Shown here piece after piece: positions 16,703 through 25,854 of a stretch of DNA of 64,000 nt. A model generated the notes under the pieces. The model had not been told where the DNA came from. It saw only the letters and a list, made by a program, of their open reading frames with translations, and did no database searches. The stretch's first letter is position 1. Every line of letters begins with the position of its first letter. A program made the translations under genes and the position numbers. Source of the DNA: Bacilli bacterium (GTDB lineage Bacteria > Bacillota_I > Bacilli_A > RFN20 > CAG-826); NCBI GenBank assembly GCA_017502465.1, contig JAFVUY010000068.1, positions 53,249-117,248 on the forward strand. The letters run 5' to 3'.

Positions 16703-18186
16703 AATTCAAGCTCCTTAAGAAAGCAATTAAGCGCTTCGTTTCCATATCTTTCATCTTTGAAGACATTGATGTCATGTAAGATTCCGTTTCCAGTATAGAA
16801 CAATAAATCATCAATAGAGTTAAATTTGCCTTCAATCATTTCATTAATAATATGTTCAAAAGCCTTCATATCTTCGTAATTTTGATAAATTTCTTCGCGT
16901 TTTGAAGGGTTTTTGACAATTTCTTCCACTAATTTAAGTTGACGTTTAAGTCTAGCAGGGAGAATGAATAAACCCATTGCTTCGATTAAACCAATACCCT
17001 CATTTTTAATAATTTGAAGTTCAGGTCTAACGTGATATAAACCGCCAGGAAGTTCTTCTGATGTCAAATTATTTCTTGGCATTAAATAGACTGTGTAAGT
17101 TTCGTCGTTTTTAGTAACAATAGATGTGACTGTGCTATGTTGTTCGCTTGTAGAGCAAATAATGTTAGCTTTTTCAAATGTGAATTTTTTCCATGTTTGA
17201 ACAAAATTATCAGCTTCATCTAATAAAATCTTTTTATCTTTTCCTCTTAAAGCAAAACATGTTGCAGGCCAATCTAAGATGGAATAAACCACATCATCGC
17301 GTCTTCCTTTAAGAAGGATTTTATCTTTTACTTTCATCAAAGGTAAAACATAATTTCCACCTTGGAAATGTTCGTGAGAAAGAATTGAACCACCGACAAT
17401 TGGAAGATCGCTATTTGCACCTATAAAGTAATGAGGGAATAAATCCACAAATTCAAATAACGCTGCTAAATATTCTTTTTTAACAACCATTGGAAGGTGT
17501 TCTTTCAAGATAAGAATGCAGTGTTCATTGTAATAACCATAAGGAGAATATTGTAAGTACCAAGTATTTCCTGCTAGTTCCATAGGAATTAATCTTAAGT
17601 TACCCCTAGGAGCAGTTTTCGCACTCCCAATACATCCTTCATTTGTAATGCAAATTGGACAGGCAGGATAAGCAACATCTCCGACAGGCTTAGCTAAAGC
17701 TGCTTTGATATCTTTATTACTTTTTTCAGGTTTGGATAGATTAATAGTCATGACGATTTCATTGCCATCAACTTCACCTGGAATAACTACGTTTTGTTCA
17801 ATTTTGGTTTTTTGAATATAGTTTGATTTGATCCCTAAATCATATAAATAATCAGTCGCAAGTCTTTTATCAACATTGTATAAAGCATTAAAAGTTTCAA
17901 TTGTTTTGCTTGGAATAGGTGATAGCATTCCAAAGATTTTTGTAACCTTTGCTTCTGCTTCTTTTTCATTTAAACCATCATTAATGCAGTAGTTCATAAA
18001 TTGTTCAACAAGTGTGTCAGGAACAATCATTTCATCAATGGATTTATAGTTAATTTCTCCATCATAAGGAGCCTTGACATTGAATTCAGACATTAAGTAA
18101 TTTCTATAAAAAATTGCATCTTCTTCAATTAAATGAAGATGTCTAATCGCGTAATAAAGTAATTCTTCAATCATTCTACTAATCAT
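16687..18186 (-). CDS. galT: UDP-glucose--hexose-1-phosphate uridylyltransferase (class II)
   Basis: A 499-residue Leloir enzyme of the long Firmicute class (GalT type 2, about 490 residues). Motifs include CPICITNEGC, the ribosome-proximal ENH-like segment YNEHCI and the region GGSILSHEHFQGG. It exchanges galactose-1-phosphate and UDP-glucose. Heads galT-galK-esterase. It would also consume the galactose-1-phosphate released by the GH112 enzyme at 29208. A palindrome overlapping the promoter may be an operator. Confidence 0.92.
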   Translation of the reverse strand: MISRMIEELLYYAIRHLHLIEEDAIFYRNYLMSEFNVKAPYDGEINYKSIDEMIVPDTLVEQFMNYCINDGLNEKEAEAKVTKIFGMLSPIPSKTIETFNALYNVDKRLATDYLYDLGIKSNYIQKTKIEQNVVIPGEVDGNEIVMTINLSKPEKSNKDIKAALAKPVGDVAYPACPICITNEGCIGSAKTAPRGNLRLIPMELAGNTWYLQYSPYGYYNEHCILILKEHLPMVVKKEYLAALFEFVDLFPHYFIGANSDLPIVGGSILSHEHFQGGNYVLPLMKVKDKILLKGRRDDVVYSILDWPATCFALRGKDKKILLDEADNFVQTWKKFTFEKANIICSTSEQHSTVTSIVTKNDETYTVYLMPRNNLTSEELPGGLYHVRPELQIIKNEGIGLIEAMGLFILPARLKRQLKLVEEIVKNPSKREEIYQNYEDMKAFEHIINEMIEGKFNSIDDLLFYTGNGILHDINVFKDERYGNEALNCFLKELELCKQD

Positions 18187-18198
18187 ATTGTTAATCCT

Positions 18199-18214
18199 CG
18201 TTATTATTATAACG
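18199..18214. promoter_or_regulatory. Palindrome overlapping the galT promoter (candidate operator)
   Basis: CGTTAT, 4-nt spacer, ATAACG, 13 nt upstream of the galT start and containing a TATAAT on the minus strand. A repressor bound here would block the gal operon; no regulator is assigned. Confidence 0.35.
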
Positions 18215-18263
18215 AAAATATTTATATAAAAAAGAGTTTTCTCCTCTTGGTCACATAATATGT

Positions 18264-18292
18264 TTGAAATAATAAAGTTAGTAGACTAAACT
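18264..18292 (+). promoter_or_regulatory. Promoter of the LicD gene, likely leaderless
   Basis: TTGAAA, 17-nt spacer, TAAACT, and then the ATG only 6 nt later (18299). No Shine-Dalgarno is present, so transcription probably starts at or next to the start codon. Confidence 0.45.
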
Positions 18293-18298
18293 AAATTT

Positions 18299-19258
18299 AT
18301 GTCAAACGTTTATAAAAAACTTGAAGAGCAATATTTAGAAACCATCTTAAAGAGAGAAGGTCAACAATACGATAAAGAAAACGGTGCGATTTTTTCAAAA
18401 CAAAGATATGTTTTTAATATTGATAAAGATGGAAACGAAGTAAGTAATTTTGCTATACATCAAGTTATATTAAATATACTCAACGAGTTCAAAAGAGTAT
18501 GTGATAAAAATAACATTCCTTGGGCAATTGGTTTTGGAGGTGCTTTAGGTTTAGTTAACTACAAAGGTTTTATTCCTTGGGATGATGATTCTGATGTTGT
18601 TATTAACTTAGATGATTTACCACGTTTAGTGGAAGCGCTTAAAAAAGATTTAGGCCCAGATTATGCATTTGATTGTTACGAAACAGATCATCGTTATAAT
18701 GTATTAAATCCGACGATGAAAATCAGATATAAACATAGTTTAATTAAAGAAAAAAATGATGTTATGCTTCCAAATAAGTGTAAAAACGGAAGTGGCATAT
18801 TTATTGATGTTGCAGCCTTTTCAAACGTTCCAGACAACGTAAGAGAACATAGAAAAGTAAGAGCAAGAGCCTTATGGTTTGTTCCCGTTTATGTTTTCCT
18901 TGATACTTTCCTTAGAATACCTCCATTTTTAGGAAAGAAGAGCATCAAGAAATATGAAATGAAAGTCAATGAAAAATATCGACATACAGGCTGTGTATCT
19001 CAAAGTGCGATTATCGCCTGGCAAGCAATTGGAAAAGATAAAACAAAAATTATTTATCCAAGAGAAATGATTTATCCTTTTGTTGAAAGAGAATTTGAAG
19101 GCCAAATGTTCCCATTCTTCCACGATGTTGAAGGTTTCTTAAAATTTAATTATGGAGAGAAAGCTTTGAAGAAATTTATTGATGGGGAATGGAGAGAAAC
19201 TTATCCAGAAGATAAAAGACATCCCGCGCATATCAAGCGTTTGGAAATCTATAAATAA
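18299..19258 (+). CDS. LicD-family phosphotransferase/nucleotidyltransferase-fold protein
   Basis: A 319-residue protein of the LicD family (phosphorylcholine or other phosphodiester decoration of teichoic acids and glycans; eukaryotic fukutin is related). The nucleotidyltransferase-fold core GGALGLVNYKGFIPWDDDSDV carries the metal-binding DDD motif near residue 100. The preceding segment LNEFKRVCDKNNIPW is typical. No Shine-Dalgarno is visible. Acceptor molecule unknown. Ends at a strong bidirectional terminator. Confidence 0.85.
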   Translation: MSNVYKKLEEQYLETILKREGQQYDKENGAIFSKQRYVFNIDKDGNEVSNFAIHQVILNILNEFKRVCDKNNIPWAIGFGGALGLVNYKGFIPWDDDSDVVINLDDLPRLVEALKKDLGPDYAFDCYETDHRYNVLNPTMKIRYKHSLIKEKNDVMLPNKCKNGSGIFIDVAAFSNVPDNVREHRKVRARALWFVPVYVFLDTFLRIPPFLGKKSIKKYEMKVNEKYRHTGCVSQSAIIAWQAIGKDKTKIIYPREMIYPFVEREFEGQMFPFFHDVEGFLKFNYGEKALKKFIDGEWRETYPEDKRHPAHIKRLEIYK

Positions 19259-19280
19259 AAACCACATTCGAGTGGTTTTT
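19257..19280. terminator. Bidirectional terminator at the LicD / glycan-locus boundary
   Basis: AAAAACCAC, loop ATTCGA, GTGGTTTTT followed by more T. Separates LicD from the convergent glycan operon. Confidence 0.85.
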
Positions 19281-20456
19281 TTAGTCATTCAAATCAAATA
19301 TTTTCATATCACCTTGCATTAAATCAAAGTGACATTCTTTTCCGTTATTGAAATAAAGGGAATAAACATTTGCGAATTCTTGATCGCCATTTACAACAAT
19401 CATCACTTTGTGATTTGGATCATCTCTATAATGACCAAAGGAGACGATTGTTAATAAGTTATCATCTTTGATATCAAAACGTTTGAATTCGTTAAGATTA
19501 TTTGGATAGACTGGTTCACCCCAGTCTTTGCCTCTAAAATAATATTTATCAATTTCGATTTCTTCAAAAACTTTTCCATATCTTTCATTGAACAAATATT
19601 GTTGTCTTTGCAGTTTTCCATACATTGGAGTGATATAGGCTCTTTCACCAAGGAATGGTGGGTTTCCAAATCCATAGTCTCTTGCGTATTGATGGAAATA
19701 GAACCAAATTATCGCCTTCGCACCCATCGCAGCAGAAACATTAATTTGCCAACGAATATCGTATTCGGTAGGTTCTCTATATGAGAAATGACCAATACTT
19801 AATAAAGAAACATATAAAGGAATGTGGTTTGCATTTGCGATTTGCATAAAATGATGCATTCCTTTTAAGAACAATTTAATACCTTCTCTTTGGTCTTTAG
19901 ATGTGTTGTAACATTGAGTGTATTGATCAAAGGCCAAGATATCTAATTTTCCATTTTTAATTAAACGATTAATTTTTTCATAATAGAAGTTGTCTTCTCT
20001 AAAATTTTCCTTAGGTTCTCCAAGTAAACCTGACCAATATGGTAATAAATTACCATAATGTAAATGATTTGGAAGTAATTCTTTCAACAAGGCCATTGTG
20101 AAACAGAAGTTATCTTCTTGGTCAGAAAATGGTTCGTCTCCCCCATAAAATCCAAATGTAGCAGGGTGATTTCCAAAATCATTAACTGCTTCTTTTACGC
20201 CTTTAACAAATTCTTCTTTACTCATTTTGTTAAGACGGAGATATTCTGTTCTTTCATCATTGATGATGACTTTAACGCCAACTTTATGAGCTTCATCAAG
20301 AAGGGCAATCATATCCTCTTTTTTAGATTCATTTTCCACAAATCTAAAGGACATGAATAGGTTACAATTAATATCAACCCATTTATGAACAATATCTTTA
20401 TCAAGAGTTCCTACTGGCAAATAATTCCAGAAACCAAATTTAATTTTATTATCCAT
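19281..20456 (-). CDS. Putative TIM-barrel glycoside hydrolase, family unassigned
   Basis: A 391-residue cytoplasmic protein (no signal peptide) with the layout of a (beta/alpha)8 glycosidase of clan A type: NLFMSFRF, VKVIINDE, FYGGDEPF with Glu108 placed like an acid/base after strand 4, LDILAFDQYT, and GAKAIIWFYF toward strand 8, then a small C-terminal beta domain. I do not recognise a CAZy family. It is the last gene of the GH38-ROK-GH36-lipoprotein operon, 2 nt after the lipoprotein, so it likely acts on imported oligosaccharide fragments. The function is inferred from fold features and neighbours. Confidence 0.6.
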   Translation of the reverse strand: MDNKIKFGFWNYLPVGTLDKDIVHKWVDINCNLFMSFRFVENESKKEDMIALLDEAHKVGVKVIINDERTEYLRLNKMSKEEFVKGVKEAVNDFGNHPATFGFYGGDEPFSDQEDNFCFTMALLKELLPNHLHYGNLLPYWSGLLGEPKENFREDNFYYEKINRLIKNGKLDILAFDQYTQCYNTSKDQREGIKLFLKGMHHFMQIANANHIPLYVSLLSIGHFSYREPTEYDIRWQINVSAAMGAKAIIWFYFHQYARDYGFGNPPFLGERAYITPMYGKLQRQQYLFNERYGKVFEEIEIDKYYFRGKDWGEPVYPNNLNEFKRFDIKDDNLLTIVSFGHYRDDPNHKVMIVVNGDQEFANVYSLYFNNGKECHFDLMQGDMKIFDLND

Positions 20457-20458
20457 AA

Positions 20459-23026
20459 TTATCTAATAATTCCTACTAAGTAAGTAACGTTAATGAAGCT
20501 AATTTGTTCTGCGTAAATAGCGATAAATGGGTTATTTGGGAACGCTCCGTCGGTAGTTGCTAGATCAAATTCGTAATAATAGATTTTGTTTGTAGCGTCA
20601 ACAAGTTCTCCGAGGCTTTGAGATTTGAGTGACCAGTTATCGCGTTTAACAAAAGTTAATCCGCCGTCTTTTGGTCCGTGAGAAAGTTGAATGAAGACAC
20701 CAATTTTTGAATATTTAGTAGCCCAGTTTCTTCCTCTAGCGTCGTTAAAGAAGACATTTGTTGGGTTACCGCTTGCTCCGCCACTCAAGGTTGTACCGAA
20801 ATCATAAGTGCGTAAAGTTCCAAATTCTTCGGATTCAACCTCATCCATTCCTGGCCAATTAGAACCGTGAGAGACAGTATACACGCCCGTGTACATGACT
20901 TCATGATTTGTGACTGCGTTAACATAACTTAAATATTTATCGTAGTCACTTATTTTATTTAATGCACTAGCTGGCAATGCAGAAGTTAAACTACTAATCT
21001 TTTCTTTTAAAAGAATGAATTGTGCTTTTGAATAATTGTTATTTTGTTCGTAAACAGAAATTGCTTTTGCAACATATTTATTAATAACGCTGACATCTGC
21101 TTCAAAGGCAACAAGATCACTAACTGCAACTAAACTTGTTTGTGTATTGGAAAAATACATATTGATAAATGTTTCATTGTTAGTAAATGGTTTAAGTCCG
21201 CTACAGCTATATTCGATGAAATATAAGTTTGTAGTCTCATCAATTAATGTGCCTTTTGCTATTGGAGCGTTAGTCCAAGAACCATTGATAATGAAATAGT
21301 TCCATTCGCCATTTGGTTTGTCAAAGCGAGCAAAGTAACCAAAACTTACATGATTAGACCAATCGTGACCTGTTGTGTTTGTATTTAATCTCATTTGGAC
21401 TGAATTGCCTGCTAAAGAAAGGTTACGAGCAACATATTCTCTACCAAAAACATCAGATTTAGCGCTATTAGTTGTAATAGGAGCACCTGTAGATCCATCT
21501 AAGAAGTGCGCGCCATTAGAATCTAAAATCGAGGCTAATTCATTGACTAAAACCTTCTTACTCAAGTAATCGTCGTAACCATTAACGTTTTCTTTTTGTT
21601 CGGTTGTTAAGACTTTAAATTCGCGTTCAATTTCTTCACCAATTAAGACAAATTTTGCTTTATCATATTTGGTTTCTAAAGACATTGAGTTAACTTTTGC
21701 AAGGTTTTCATTGATGGAAATAGTGGCAACTAATGTTTCACATCTTTCGAGTTTTTCAACGTTTTCTTCCTTAACTTTAGCTTGCCATTCTAAAGAATAT
21801 TCACTAGCAAGACTATCATATGCCACTCTTGCTTCATTAACTGCGTCAAGGCTTAAATTATTTTCATCAAGAGCTTCGATTAAGCTATTAACTCTATCAA
21901 CTGCTGCTTGAGCTTTTCTAACATCAATTTCGATACCAACGATTGAGGTAATTTCATAACCACTTACACAACCACTAGCCTTATTTTCAAGGTAACCACC
22001 GATATGCGAATAATCATAACCGGTTGGGTCCGTAAAAGCCGCTGTTGAAACTTCGACATACATAAAAGTATTTTTGACAGTTTCTTCTGAAATATGGACC
22101 GTAGCGCCAGCATTTAAGAATTGAATTCTTGAAAGTGGAGCAGGCCATTTAATAAAGAAACCTAATTTCTTATATCCAGTAAAATCGTGTTTTGTTGCAA
22201 ATTGAATATTTCCACTGCCTGAAAGCGTTTCATTTGATAAATCCGCGGTGTGGATATAACCAAAATCATCATTAATTTCTGTATCTAATAAAGATAAGAA
22301 GGATGAGTGGCCGATAGTTGTGTGGTAAAAATCAGCTGCAGCAATGGAATGAGTATAGGCAACTTCGTCTTTCATGGAGTTATATTCGTTGATATTTGCT
22401 AAAGTGGAGACTATATTTTGATCAACATTTACTAAGAAATCATCGATGCGTTGACCTAAAAGAACGAAATGACTAGCACCATCACTTAAAGTGATGTCGA
22501 TATTAATCGCTTTTTCAATTAATGGAGCAACTACTTCGTTACAAACTATGATTTCGCATCTAACTAATTTTTCTACTTTTTCTTGAGGGACTTTGTCTTG
22601 CCATTCTTGACCATATTCAAGAAGAGCATTATAAGCAGAACGAGCTTCATAAACAGCATCAGCGCTGACATTTTCTTCATCAAGTTCATCAATCAAAGCA
22701 ATAACTCTAGCTACTTCGTCTCTCTTTTCAAAATCAGAAGCATAGCCTTCTAAAACTTCGAAATTAGTAACGAATGCTTTTTGTCTTTCTGTTAATTGAT
22801 TATAAGCATCAAAAACTGCTTGAACTTCTTCTTTTGTTGATTCAGAAGTTAAGTTATTAATCATGTCTATAACTTCTTGCGCTTTCGCTCTATCAACATC
22901 TTCTGGAACTGATTCAACAACGCTTTCTGAATCAAAAAATGGATTTTCTAATTCTGAAGAGCAGCTAGTTAAAACTGTTAAACAAAGTACGCCAGCTAAA
23001 CAAGCGATTAATTTTCTTTTTTTCAT
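20459..23026 (-). CDS. Large surface lipoprotein with alternating helical and beta-sandwich modules
   Basis: An 855-residue lipoprotein, lipobox LTSC (Cys22). After the anchor come helical repeats resembling FIVAR-like spacers (EVARVIALIDELDEENVSADAVYEARSAY-type, about residues 45-200 and again 375-450) alternating with about three beta-rich modules (about 215-370, 500-650, 700-855), with recurring elements such as NDDFGYIHTAD and ESEEFGTLRTYDF. No catalytic motif seen. Most likely a glycan-binding surface protein feeding the enzymes of this operon. Helix-1 and helix-2 repeats share ENVSADAV/NNLSLDAV-like wording, indicating internal duplication. Confidence 0.75.
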   Translation of the reverse strand: MKKRKLIACLAGVLCLTVLTSCSSELENPFFDSESVVESVPEDVDRAKAQEVIDMINNLTSESTKEEVQAVFDAYNQLTERQKAFVTNFEVLEGYASDFEKRDEVARVIALIDELDEENVSADAVYEARSAYNALLEYGQEWQDKVPQEKVEKLVRCEIIVCNEVVAPLIEKAINIDITLSDGASHFVLLGQRIDDFLVNVDQNIVSTLANINEYNSMKDEVAYTHSIAAADFYHTTIGHSSFLSLLDTEINDDFGYIHTADLSNETLSGSGNIQFATKHDFTGYKKLGFFIKWPAPLSRIQFLNAGATVHISEETVKNTFMYVEVSTAAFTDPTGYDYSHIGGYLENKASGCVSGYEITSIVGIEIDVRKAQAAVDRVNSLIEALDENNLSLDAVNEARVAYDSLASEYSLEWQAKVKEENVEKLERCETLVATISINENLAKVNSMSLETKYDKAKFVLIGEEIEREFKVLTTEQKENVNGYDDYLSKKVLVNELASILDSNGAHFLDGSTGAPITTNSAKSDVFGREYVARNLSLAGNSVQMRLNTNTTGHDWSNHVSFGYFARFDKPNGEWNYFIINGSWTNAPIAKGTLIDETTNLYFIEYSCSGLKPFTNNETFINMYFSNTQTSLVAVSDLVAFEADVSVINKYVAKAISVYEQNNNYSKAQFILLKEKISSLTSALPASALNKISDYDKYLSYVNAVTNHEVMYTGVYTVSHGSNWPGMDEVESEEFGTLRTYDFGTTLSGGASGNPTNVFFNDARGRNWATKYSKIGVFIQLSHGPKDGGLTFVKRDNWSLKSQSLGELVDATNKIYYYEFDLATTDGAFPNNPFIAIYAEQISFINVTYLVGIIR

Positions 23027-23072
23027 AAATAAATCTCCAATTTCGTTTCCATTCTATCTTTAATAAAGATAT

Positions 23073-23087
23073 TTATCAATTTGATAA
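23073..23087. promoter_or_regulatory. Palindrome upstream of the surface lipoprotein gene (candidate operator)
   Basis: TTATCAA, one central T, TTGATAA, located about 47 nt before the lipoprotein start. Half-sites match those of the palindrome at 28991-29009, but with different spacing. Confidence 0.35.
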
Positions 23088-23150
23088 AATCTCTTAAATA
23101 AATCTAATAAATGAATAATATAAATATTATTACCTTATTTTTGGGTAAAA

Positions 23151-24719
23151 TTAACATTTCTTATCTAATAAAAACCAATAGTAATTATATTCAATATTAT
23201 CAATTAAATATTTACATGGGAGCAAATTTTCAAACCAGTCTAAAGGATAGACTTTTATATTTTGATTTTGATTTATTTTAAAAGCTTCTATTAAGTCAAC
23301 TTTTATCTCATCAGTAACTTTGTCTGGGTCGCAGCTAACAAATAGAGGCGATGAAGATCTTGAAAGTAAATCCAACCATTGCTTGTTTTGTATCCAAGGA
23401 ATTTCTTCTCCTCTAACCCCAACACAGTCAGCGTCGATTTTATAAAAAATGTCATCTTGAATTAATCTATACGCCAAGGAATTTACCCCATATTTACGAG
23501 TTCTTTCAAATTCGGCTCCAGAAGTGTCGTCTCCAATTCTATTAAGTTCAACAAATCCAACACATAAATGACTAACCGCATTGCAGCCAATAAGGACAGC
23601 CTTTCCAGCAGCTTTTCTAATAACCTCATACATCTTTTTAATTATTTGAGCGTTTGTAAGGTTGTTATATTTAAATCTCCAACCTTGCTCACATAGATTC
23701 CATGGCATTTCAAAACCATAATTTAAAAATATATCAACAGTCACAAAGTCAAATTTAATCAATTCATAACCCCAATCCACAAACTTTTTTGTATCCTTAT
23801 ATATGAAATCTAACACCTCATCACAGGTTGGATCAAAAAGAATATCTCTTAAAGGGTGTTTACAGTTTAGTAGGTTATTCTCGCAATCTTTAAGCGGTCT
23901 AAACCATATACCAGGTCTAGCCCCTAATTTTTTAATCTCATTTGCGAGCTTTTTCATATCCTTAAATTTGTTATTAACAACCCAAGGTCCTGAACAAGAA
24001 TATTTTGACCAACCGTCGTCAATCACCATATATGGCTTAACAGATAAGCCTCTTGTAACTTCTATTAATAATTCAGTATCTTTGATTATTTGAGAGTAAC
24101 TCGACTCTCCGTATGCGTAATACCAATTATTAAAACCATACACGATAGAATCTAGTTCAAGTTTTTTGACATCGCACATTAAAATTTGTAGGAAATCTTT
24201 GCAACTATCTAACAAATTTTCGTATTTTTCAACTTTTTCAATAAAAGTGCATGCCTTAAGTTTGCTGTTGTTTAAACTTACTCCAATACCGCCTGATTGA
24301 ACGTTAATATTGACAAATAATTCGTCTCCATCTACTTTAAAAGACACAAAAGAATTTGGTTGAACATTAACACCAAAACTTCTTAAGATGTTTTCTTTAT
24401 AATTATTAATAAATACATACCAAAACATTTGACGATCTTTGTTTACTTTAGACCAGATCATATCTCCATATCCACGTTCAATAGCGTCACCAAAAACCAA
24501 TTCATTTGCAGAAACTTCAAGTTTGTAAGTTAAGTATATGTGGGATAACTGTGATTGAAAGTTGTTAACATATAAGTCTACGCCAAAAGTGCCATGCATT
24601 AGTTCAATTGAAACATCATCAAAACTTCCCTTATTATCTTTTAAAGAGATTTCTTGAATCCCTATTCCATCAACATCAATTTGACATCTATTAGGTTTAA
24701 GAAAATTGATTAATGTCAT
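23151..24719 (-). CDS. GH27/GH36-like (clan GH-D) alpha-galactosidase or alpha-N-acetylgalactosaminidase
   Basis: A 522-residue cytoplasmic enzyme. N-terminal beta-sandwich (about 1-180), then a TIM barrel with GFNNWYYAYG, YMVIDDGWS (the DDGW motif of clan D), the nucleophile in LIKFDFVT (Asp near 324) and the acid/base in RIGDDTSGAEFERTR (Asp near 396). This pattern fits retaining alpha-galactosidases/alpha-GalNAcases. The ATG at 24719 was chosen (TAATATG, next to the stop of the ROK gene) over an upstream TTG inside that gene. Likely trims alpha-linked Gal or GalNAc from imported glycans. Confidence 0.8.
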   Translation of the reverse strand: MTLINFLKPNRCQIDVDGIGIQEISLKDNKGSFDDVSIELMHGTFGVDLYVNNFQSQLSHIYLTYKLEVSANELVFGDAIERGYGDMIWSKVNKDRQMFWYVFINNYKENILRSFGVNVQPNSFVSFKVDGDELFVNINVQSGGIGVSLNNSKLKACTFIEKVEKYENLLDSCKDFLQILMCDVKKLELDSIVYGFNNWYYAYGESSYSQIIKDTELLIEVTRGLSVKPYMVIDDGWSKYSCSGPWVVNNKFKDMKKLANEIKKLGARPGIWFRPLKDCENNLLNCKHPLRDILFDPTCDEVLDFIYKDTKKFVDWGYELIKFDFVTVDIFLNYGFEMPWNLCEQGWRFKYNNLTNAQIIKKMYEVIRKAAGKAVLIGCNAVSHLCVGFVELNRIGDDTSGAEFERTRKYGVNSLAYRLIQDDIFYKIDADCVGVRGEEIPWIQNKQWLDLLSRSSSPLFVSCDPDKVTDEIKVDLIEAFKINQNQNIKVYPLDWFENLLPCKYLIDNIEYNYYWFLLDKKC

Positions 24720-24720
24720 A

Positions 24721-25842
24721 TTACAATGAATTACCTGTTCCAACTTTATCAATCAATGATAATCTAGCGGCCCCAAAAGAGGCGGATAAATCATGAATGT
24801 ATTTAATTTTGCATACTCCGCTCGCGCTAATAGAAGTGTCAGTATCAATAATTTTATCTAACATTTTTTGGTCGTTATTAATTACATTTCCAGTAATAAT
24901 TAATTTTTGAATAGAGAAAATTCTACGAATGTTATTAAATGTAACACCTAAATAGAAAGCAGCTTCGTCTAAATATTTTCTATATTTTTCTCTATTATTA
25001 TCAATTTCTTGGAAATCTTTCACGTTTGCCCGTTTTGCAATTCCGACGGTTGAAGAATAGGCTTCTAAGCAACCTCTAAGACCACAACTACAAAGTTCTC
25101 CATTAAGAGGTTGAACTGTCATGTGTCCAAAGTCAATAGAGCCAAAATCTTCAATCGAATATCCATTAATACAAATCGCAAAACCAATACCAGAAACAAC
25201 ACGAGCAACACAAACCGATTCATCGTTTTCAGCGTGTTGGAATTGGTATGCTTCAAGTAAACAATTTGTATCGTGTTCTACATAAACGTAAATATTATAT
25301 TTATCTTCGACTATTTTCTTTAAATTTAAATGTTTGAAATCTTCAACAAAGAAGAAATTTTCGAAATAAGAATGTGTTGAATCAATTCTTCCTTGGCAAG
25401 AAATACCAATCGAAACCAAGGTGAAGTTGTTTTCGTTAACATATTCTATACATTCATCAATTATTTTAAAAATCTTTTCAATTACTTGTTCTTTTGCTTT
25501 TTCTTCAAAAGGTAATTCGGAGGCGAATTTACTAGTTCCATCAATGCCAATAACAGTCGCGGAATACCCAACAGAGTTAATGTCAACGCCTATTGAAACG
25601 AATTTATCTCCGTTTGGCATAATGTATGAAGTACCTCTACCAACACCTGTGTTAAAAGATTCAGTTTCGATAACTTGTTTTTTATTAATAAGCGCGGAAA
25701 CAACACTAGAAACGCTACTCCATGAATAATTAGTTTGCTTTTGGATTTCTCTACGAGTTGTTTTTCCTTTCTTAATAATATAGGCGAAAATTGCCTTGTA
25801 ACTTTTTTGTGAATCTGTGTGATTGTCGATATAATTGATCAT
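24721..25842 (-). CDS. ROK-family transcriptional regulator
   Basis: A 373-residue NagC/XylR-type regulator: winged helix-turn-helix at residues 10-60 (TTRREIQKQTNYSWSSVSSVV), then a ROK sugar-kinase-like domain with the zinc motif CSCGLRGCLEAYSS near residue 240. ROK regulators sense free sugars or sugar phosphates. Sits between the GH38 and GH36-like genes, with a GGGGGATT site, so it probably controls this operon and perhaps the divergent phosphorylase. Key kinase residues are not resolvable, so it should not be called a kinase. Confidence 0.9.
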   Translation of the reverse strand: MINYIDNHTDSQKSYKAIFAYIIKKGKTTRREIQKQTNYSWSSVSSVVSALINKKQVIETESFNTGVGRGTSYIMPNGDKFVSIGVDINSVGYSATVIGIDGTSKFASELPFEEKAKEQVIEKIFKIIDECIEYVNENNFTLVSIGISCQGRIDSTHSYFENFFFVEDFKHLNLKKIVEDKYNIYVYVEHDTNCLLEAYQFQHAENDESVCVARVVSGIGFAICINGYSIEDFGSIDFGHMTVQPLNGELCSCGLRGCLEAYSSTVGIAKRANVKDFQEIDNNREKYRKYLDEAAFYLGVTFNNIRRIFSIQKLIITGNVINNDQKMLDKIIDTDTSISASGVCKIKYIHDLSASFGAARLSLIDKVGTGNSL

Positions 25843-25854
25843 TTCATAATCCCC

